Shown here: in pieces, positions 59,427-64,000 of the stretch
Layout: the number at the start of each line of letters is the position of its first letter
Position numbering within the stretch: position 1 is the first letter of the stretch
Origin: Bacillus sp. AFS059628
GTDB lineage: Bacteria; Bacillota; Bacilli; Bacillales; Bacillaceae_G
NCBI RefSeq assembly: GCF_002571225.1
Contig: NZ_NVEC01000003.1
Location: forward strand, 169,135-233,134
Length of the DNA stretch: 64,000 bases
Reading direction: 5' to 3'
The notes under the pieces: generated by a model
Told to the model about the DNA's origin: nothing
The model's input: the letters and a program-made list of their open reading frames with translations, nothing else
The model's database searches: none
Program-made: the position numbers and the translations under genes

Positions 59427-60290
59427 GTGGCAACTATACGTGATGTTGCAAAATTGGCAGGTGTTTCAGTCGCAACCGTTTCACGAGTTATGAATGAAAA
59501 AGGATACGTTCATGAGGACACAGTAAAACAAGTAAAGGAAGCAATTGAGGAATTACGTTATAGGCCAAATAGTACAACAAAGCCATTATTTAAAGAGAAT
59601 TCAACGATAATTGCATTACTTGTAGATAATCTATATGACCCATCAAACATCACTTTGCTACATTGTATGGAGGAAATAGCATATAAAGAAGGATATCAAA
59701 CCATTGTTTGTAATATAGAAAATAAAGATAGATACATACATATGTTGAAGGAAAATAACGTTGCAGGTGTTATTTTGACAAAATCTGTTTTTAAAAGTAT
59801 AGGAGAAATACCACTTCCGTTTGTTGTGATTAATGAAAAAAAATCCTATGCAAATTATTATGAAAGTGGCCAAAGAGCGGTGTCTATATTAAAAGAAAAA
59901 GGTTGTCACTTTCTTGCTTATTTCGGTGAGGGCGAAGATAGTGAAGAAATGGAAGAGTACATATCAGGATTTTTAGACGTTGTTTGGGAGGAAGGAATCT
60001 CTTATCGAGAAGTATGTGTACAAGGGTATACGAATAAACAGTTTATTACATTATTGCAAACTTATCCGTATATAGATGGAATTGTAACTTCAAGTGATAA
60101 GATTACTTTTGAGTTAATTCGAGCAGCAAAAAAATTAAATATCCGTATACCGGATAAATTGAGAATGATTGGACTGAACGGGAGTATAGATAGTGAATGG
60201 ACAGGTCCGTCATTTATACAAATGGAAAGTTGTATCGAAGAAAATGGGAAAATAGCGATGCAACAATTAAAAGGAAAAATAAAAAAGTAA
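59427..60290 (+). CDS. LacI family transcriptional regulator
   Basis: A 287-residue regulator with the LacI helix-turn-helix at 2-21, T-I-R-D-V-A-K-L-A-G-V-S-V-A-T-V-S-R-V, and hinge R-Y-R-P-N-S near 45. A periplasmic-binding-protein-like ligand domain follows, but the protein is about 40 residues shorter than typical LacI members, with a compact second half. The start is GTG after GGGGTGA. It is convergent with the transporter gene, whose control it may not share; the ligand is unknown. Confidence 0.87.
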   Translation: MATIRDVAKLAGVSVATVSRVMNEKGYVHEDTVKQVKEAIEELRYRPNSTTKPLFKENSTIIALLVDNLYDPSNITLLHCMEEIAYKEGYQTIVCNIENKDRYIHMLKENNVAGVILTKSVFKSIGEIPLPFVVINEKKSYANYYESGQRAVSILKEKGCHFLAYFGEGEDSEEMEEYISGFLDVVWEEGISYREVCVQGYTNKQFITLLQTYPYIDGIVTSSDKITFELIRAAKKLNIRIPDKLRMIGLNGSIDSEWTGPSFIQMESCIEENGKIAMQQLKGKIKK

Positions 60291-60316
60291 AAGGTGCGTA
60301 TAAAACGCACCTTTTT
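60289..60316. terminator. Bidirectional terminator between LacI and transporter genes
   Basis: AAAAGGTGCGT with its exact complement around ATAAA, between convergent genes. Confidence 0.9.
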
Positions 60317-61634
60317 ATAATGTAATGGCGGCAATAAAGCCGAATATAAGTAACGGTATATTATAATGCAGAAAAGTTGGTACACATGTATCCCATATAT
60401 GATGGTGTTGACCATCAGCATTTAAACCGGATGTTGGTCCAAGTGTACTATCTGATGCTGGAGATCCTGCATCGCCTAGCGCTCCGGCTGTACCGATAAT
60501 TGCAATGGTGGCCATTGGACTAAATCCAAGCTGTATGCAAAGAGGTACAAAAATTGTTGTTAAAATAGGGATGGTTGAAAAAGATGAACCAATTCCCATC
60601 GTAACAAGAAGTCCAATCACAAGCATAAGAAAGGCTGCGAGTGGTTTATTATTTCCAATTATATGTGCACTTGTTTGTACAAGAGATTCAACATGTCCTG
60701 TTTTTCGAAGAACAGCGCCAAATCCAGCGGCTGCAATCATAACAAAACCGATAAAGGACATCATGCGCATTCCACTTGTTAATATCGCATCTGCTTCTTT
60801 AAGAGGTAGACTACCACTTACTGATAAGACGATAATCCCCGCTAAAGCACCGAAAATCATGGATTCTGTTGCTAATTGAACAGTTAATGTGGCAATGATA
60901 GATAATAATCCGAAAGTAATGCTACGCTTTGTATAGGGAACGATTTCATTTACGGTAGTATGAATTTGTTCTGTTTCATACGTACGAGGCTTTCGGTATG
61001 TAATGAAAACCGCTACACATAACCCGATAATCATACCGATTGCTGGAATAGTCATTGCTTTTGGAATAAGCGCGACATCAAATGTAAGACCGCTTTGCGC
61101 AGCATTTGTTTGCAATACGTCATGATAAATTTTTCCGAACCCTGCTGGAATCCACATATAAGGAGTAATCAATCCGAATGTAATAATACATGTAACAAGT
61201 CTGCGATCCACTTTCAATTCATTTAATACTTTTAAAAGTGCTGGAATTAAGATAGGGATGAAAGCGATATGAACAGGAATCACATTTTGTGAGAAACAAG
61301 CCATCGTTAAAATGATGAATAGAATAAGTATTTTAGAATAAACTTGTTTTTTCGTGTCTTGTTCATTGCCAATCCATTTTAATGCAGTTTGAATCATTGC
61401 ATCAGGAAGTCCTGTTTTGGAAAGCGAAATAGCGAAACCGCCGAGCATCGCATAACTTAAAGCGATTGGAGCGCTGTTTCCAAGACCAGTTGTAAAAGTG
61501 TTAATCGTTTCTGAAATACCGAGTCCGCCGATAATTCCGCCTGTTAAAGCTCCAACAATGATGGCGACAATGACCTGGACACGTAACAAACTAAGCAATA
61601 GCATAACTGCTACTGCGACGAGTACAGCATTCAT
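60315..61634 (-). CDS. Na+/H+ antiporter family protein (YuiF-like transporter)
   Basis: A 439-residue protein with about eleven membrane segments. The segment S-Q-N-V-I-P-V-H-I-A-F-I-P-I-L near 115-129 and the C-terminal G-D-A-G-S-P-A-S-D-S-T-L-G-P-T-S-G-L-N near 390-408 are those of the YuiF-type antiporter family, members of the ion transporter superfamily and often suggested to carry amino acids. GGGGAGATT is near the ATG, about ten bases away. No T-box or other sensor was seen upstream, unlike nhaC above. Confidence 0.83.
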   Translation of the reverse strand: MNAVLVAVAVMLLLSLLRVQVIVAIIVGALTGGIIGGLGISETINTFTTGLGNSAPIALSYAMLGGFAISLSKTGLPDAMIQTALKWIGNEQDTKKQVYSKILILFIILTMACFSQNVIPVHIAFIPILIPALLKVLNELKVDRRLVTCIITFGLITPYMWIPAGFGKIYHDVLQTNAAQSGLTFDVALIPKAMTIPAIGMIIGLCVAVFITYRKPRTYETEQIHTTVNEIVPYTKRSITFGLLSIIATLTVQLATESMIFGALAGIIVLSVSGSLPLKEADAILTSGMRMMSFIGFVMIAAAGFGAVLRKTGHVESLVQTSAHIIGNNKPLAAFLMLVIGLLVTMGIGSSFSTIPILTTIFVPLCIQLGFSPMATIAIIGTAGALGDAGSPASDSTLGPTSGLNADGQHHHIWDTCVPTFLHYNIPLLIFGFIAAITL

Positions 61635-61765
61635 AATAAATGTAATCTCCCCAAAATTTTATTGTGTTAAGGTAAGTAAATATAAAGCACCTTGCTATAT
61701 TTATACATAGTTGCGACATATTATTATAAATTGTTTTTTATGAAATGTAAAAGAGCCTTTTATTA

Positions 61766-62764
61766 CTAATGCTGAAAAGCTAGCTCTTGTTTAATAGATT
61801 GTAAAGATTGAGCGAATAATTCTGGTTCTTCTAAATCAGGAGAATGTGCTGAATTTGGGAACCAAATCATCTTTTTTATGGGCGCTTCTATCACATCACA
61901 ATACTCCTGAACGAGTGCGTAAGGAGTTTGATAATCGTAGCGACCAGAACAAAAATAAACCGGAATAGATAAACTTGAAATAGAAGAAAAGAAATCGATT
62001 GTTAGCATTTCTTCCCATAAAACGCCAGATTTCAAATTTCCTGCGAGAAATTTGAACCAATCTAATAGCGTATATTCAGGAGAAAAGAAGCCTTTTCGTA
62101 TGAAAGAAAAGGAAGATCCGTTTTGAATTGCTCCTCCGAATGTACCAAGCCATTTTCTTTGAATAATAAGGCGTCTCGTATCTAAAAATGGTGGTTTTCC
62201 TAATTTCAAAAGAGACGCTAACGCTTTTTTATGATCATGTTTTTTGGCAGAACGAATTAAATGCTGATATAGCAATTCTTCGTTTTGTTTCATATGTACA
62301 ATCTGACCAATACCGATGTAAGCCTCGATATACTGTGGATATTGATGTGCTATGTTAAGCCCAATAATGCTTCCCCAAGAATGACCAGCGAGAAATAGTT
62401 TCTGTTTATTGAACTTTTTAAGTACATATTGAATTACTTCTTTTGCATCGGACGCGAATTGTTCAATTGTAAAATTTGCTCCGAAATCTTTTATTGAAAA
62501 GGATTTACCTGCCCCGCGCTGATCCCAATTAATTACGATGAAGTGTTTCTCTAATTCTTTTTGAAAATGACGAATAAATCCAATTTGTGCCATGCCCGGT
62601 CCACCATGACAGCATAATAAAATAGGCTGCTCTACGTTTTGCCCGCGCATAAGGAGAGTTTGTTTTCGATTATGAATTATAACGCTTTCCATCGTAGCGA
62701 TACTATTAGGAATGATTTGTTTATTTTCATTATAAAACTGAGGGGTATAGCTACGGAAAAGCAT
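61766..62764 (-). CDS. Alpha/beta hydrolase, proline iminopeptidase-like
   Basis: A 332-residue hydrolase with oxyanion motif H53-G-G-P-G57, D-Q-R-G-A-G-K-S near 81-88 and nucleophile S129 in G-H-S-W-G, a pattern typical of prolyl iminopeptidases and related S33 peptidases. The catalytic Asp and His are in G-R-Y-D and N-S-A-H-S near the end. The frame is open to 62851, but AAAGGAGG supports ATG 62764. It may cleave N-terminal residues from peptides; esterase activity is an alternative. Confidence 0.85.
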   Translation of the reverse strand: MLFRSYTPQFYNENKQIIPNSIATMESVIIHNRKQTLLMRGQNVEQPILLCCHGGPGMAQIGFIRHFQKELEKHFIVINWDQRGAGKSFSIKDFGANFTIEQFASDAKEVIQYVLKKFNKQKLFLAGHSWGSIIGLNIAHQYPQYIEAYIGIGQIVHMKQNEELLYQHLIRSAKKHDHKKALASLLKLGKPPFLDTRRLIIQRKWLGTFGGAIQNGSSFSFIRKGFFSPEYTLLDWFKFLAGNLKSGVLWEEMLTIDFFSSISSLSIPVYFCSGRYDYQTPYALVQEYCDVIEAPIKKMIWFPNSAHSPDLEEPELFAQSLQSIKQELAFQH

Positions 62765-62885
62765 ATTGAAAACCTCCTTTTCTGAAATCGTATGAATCGC
62801 ACAGGCTATTCGTTTTGCATATACTGTTAGAAAATCATTGTAACATACCATACTAGTGTCATTTCAACACGGGAGGAGGGAAATT

Positions 62886-63362
62886 GTGACGATTGGAGAA
62901 ATTATAGATTGTTTAAATAGACGTGAACCCATCGCTATTATAGCAAAACGTCTTGAAATAAGCCCGTATACATTATCGAAGAAATTAAGATTAATTGGAT
63001 ACGAATATGATGGAGAACAGAAGAAACGTATTTTTGTAGGAGATGGAGAAGAACCTCGTCACTTACAACTCCAAGAAGCGACAGCCCTTCAATATGAGAA
63101 AACGGATTATCAATTATTAATTTATGAACAATTACAAAGTATTTATGAGTTATTAAGAAAGAGAGAAGAAGTAATCACGCCAATTATGAGTATAAGTACA
63201 GAAAAAAAGAAACGTACTTTTTCTATTAATAAAGAAATATTAGCAAAATTAGACGTTATATCAGAATCGAAAGGAATTCAAAAATCTAAACTTGTAGAAG
63301 AGGCGTTACAACAATTTTTACAACAATATGATTTTAACAAAATATCCCATTTTGATAAATAA
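62886..63362 (+). CDS. DNA-binding protein with HTH-like N-terminus and C-terminal ribbon-helix-helix
   Basis: A 158-residue protein. Residues 1-40 read like a helix-turn-helix (I-I-A-K-R-L-E-I-S-P-Y-T-L-S-K-K-L-R), residues 70-95 are a likely coiled helix, and 107-150 (K-K-K-R-T-F-S-I-N-K-E-I-L-A-K-L...K-S-K-L-V-E-E-A-L) look like a ribbon-helix-helix. Two DNA-binding folds in one short protein suggest a regulator or chromosome/partition accessory. GTG 62886 follows GGAGGAGGG; the frame upstream from 62856 has no ribosome site. No named family recognised. Monocistronic with its own terminator. Confidence 0.75.
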   Translation: MTIGEIIDCLNRREPIAIIAKRLEISPYTLSKKLRLIGYEYDGEQKKRIFVGDGEEPRHLQLQEATALQYEKTDYQLLIYEQLQSIYELLRKREEVITPIMSISTEKKKRTFSINKEILAKLDVISESKGIQKSKLVEEALQQFLQQYDFNKISHFDK

Positions 63363-63364
63363 AG

Positions 63365-63405
63365 AAAAGGATACTATGTTCATTATAAGAACGAGTATCC
63401 TTTTT
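63365..63405 (+). terminator. Terminator after the HTH/RHH gene
   Basis: AAAAGGATACT (63365-63375) and its complement AGTATCCTTTTT (63394-63405), 18-base loop. Confidence 0.85.
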
Positions 63406-63484
63406 AGGTTTTACTAATATTGTGAATCAAGTATAAGTACGTATCCTTTATAATAAAAATTGGGATCGCATATTAAGGAAATGC

Positions 63485-64000
63485 TTAATTTACCTTTTGA
63501 ATTCTTCCATCAATAATTGGCTGAATTGGTTCTTTTAATTGTTTTACGTAATCGACTAGCGCTTCAAAGTCGTTTGGGCCAGTTTCTGCATTCGTACCAT
63601 TTTTAAATGATACAAATCCATCACCGCCAGAAGCTAAGAAAGCATTTGCAACTACGCTATACGTTTTAGATGGAGATAATTCTTCTCCGTTTGTTAAACG
63701 TATGTTTGTAACTTTTTCACCATTTGGTTTATTGGCATCCCACGTATATTGAATACCTGAAATTTGAAGCATGCGCGTCGTACCTTTTTGCCATTGCTGA
63801 TTTAAAATGTCGCGAATATCTTGGCCTGTTAAATCTACTTTAATTAATTGGTTTCCAAAAGGTTGAATGCCGTATAATTCGCCCCATGTAATATCGCCAG
63901 CATCTAAGTCATTACGAATACCACCAGGATTCATAAGTGCGATTTGCGCTTGCATCGTTTGACGTTGTGCATCCGCAATTACATTCCCAAGAGTAGATTC
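63485..64000 (-). CDS. 5'-nucleotidase family protein, C-terminal part (truncated by window edge)
   Basis: The minus-strand frame is open from the window edge and ends at 63485, giving the last 172 residues. The 5_nucleotid_C domain is evident: L-G-N-V-I-A-D-A near the edge, N-P-G-G-I-R-N-D-L, Y-G-I-Q-P-F-G-N and F-L-A-S-G-G-D-G-F. It ends G-R-I-Q-K-V-N with no sorting signal, unlike the LPKTG-anchored relative at 42023, so it is probably secreted or held another way. The metal-binding half lies beyond the window. Confidence 0.9.
   Translation of the reverse strand, partial: ESTLGNVIADAQRQTMQAQIALMNPGGIRNDLDAGDITWGELYGIQPFGNQLIKVDLTGQDIRDILNQQWQKGTTRMLQISGIQYTWDANKPNGEKVTNIRLTNGEELSPSKTYSVVANAFLASGGDGFVSFKNGTNAETGPNDFEALVDYVKQLKEPIQPIIDGRIQKVN

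Overview
The window looks like a chromosomal segment of a Bacillus cereus-group bacterium. The DNA is AT-rich, starts are ATG/GTG/TTG behind strong GGAGG ribosome sites, and the gene order resembles the yqi/yqj region of Bacillus subtilis with group-specific insertions such as mgtA/mgtC, bioADFHCB and an LPXTG-anchored nucleotidase. No rRNA, tRNA, CRISPR array, prophage or intact insertion sequence was seen. Most of it is housekeeping metabolism. The unusual content lies mainly in 5' leaders.

Layout. 1-11.0 kb: end of a glycerophosphodiesterase gene, a DUF2627 gene, then bkdR and the branched-chain keto-acid operon ptb-bcd-buk-lpdV-bkdAA-bkdAB-bkdB behind a textbook sigma-54 promoter. 11-19.3 kb: an FtsW/RodA-family protein, a DUF421 protein, a Nudix hydrolase, yjdF behind its riboswitch, bacilliredoxin brxB, the artPQR amino-acid importer behind an ArgR-type box, a YqjA-like membrane protein and an L,D-transpeptidase. 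19.4-27.5 kb: a 30-residue Prli42-like gene, an acetyltransferase, a YqjE-like peptidase, DNA polymerase IV, and minus-strand mgtA-mgtC behind an M-box Mg2+ riboswitch. 27.7-33.9 kb: rnz, a decayed region with a repeat-like element, sdaAB-sdaAA, a proline reductase gene, a metallo-hydrolase and a short-chain dehydrogenase. 34.1-39.4 kb: argCJBDF. 39.5-46.7 kb: small genes, a MarR regulator, a GDSL hydrolase, a sortase-anchored nucleotidase with an unassigned structured leader, and nhaC behind a T-box leader whose decision module is duplicated. 46.8-53.1 kb: bioADFHCB under a BirA-type operator, then a small secreted protein. 53.2-57.1 kb: ribD-ribE-ribBA-ribH behind an FMN riboswitch. 57.2-64.0 kb: a CDGSH protein, hydrolases, an acetyltransferase, a LacI regulator, a YuiF-like transporter, an HTH/RHH protein and the 3' end of another 5'-nucleotidase gene.

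How the parts work together. The bkd genes turn branched-chain keto acids into acyl-CoA primers for branched fatty acids and can recover ATP through Ptb/Buk. The arg cluster and artPQR are both preceded by ArgR-type boxes, so arginine synthesis and uptake may share control. The biotin and riboflavin operons each carry the end-product sensor expected for them. The M-box transcript can be expected to control mgtA and perhaps mgtC.

Most worth a second look: the duplicated T-box antiterminator/terminator before nhaC; the layered mgtA leader (M-box, terminator, a possible leader peptide and a sequestered ribosome site); the unassigned structured leader before the nucleotidase; the tandem palindromes before the sigma-54 promoter; a frameshifted secreted protein with a paralogue 6 kb away; and the decayed region at 28.6-29.3 kb.
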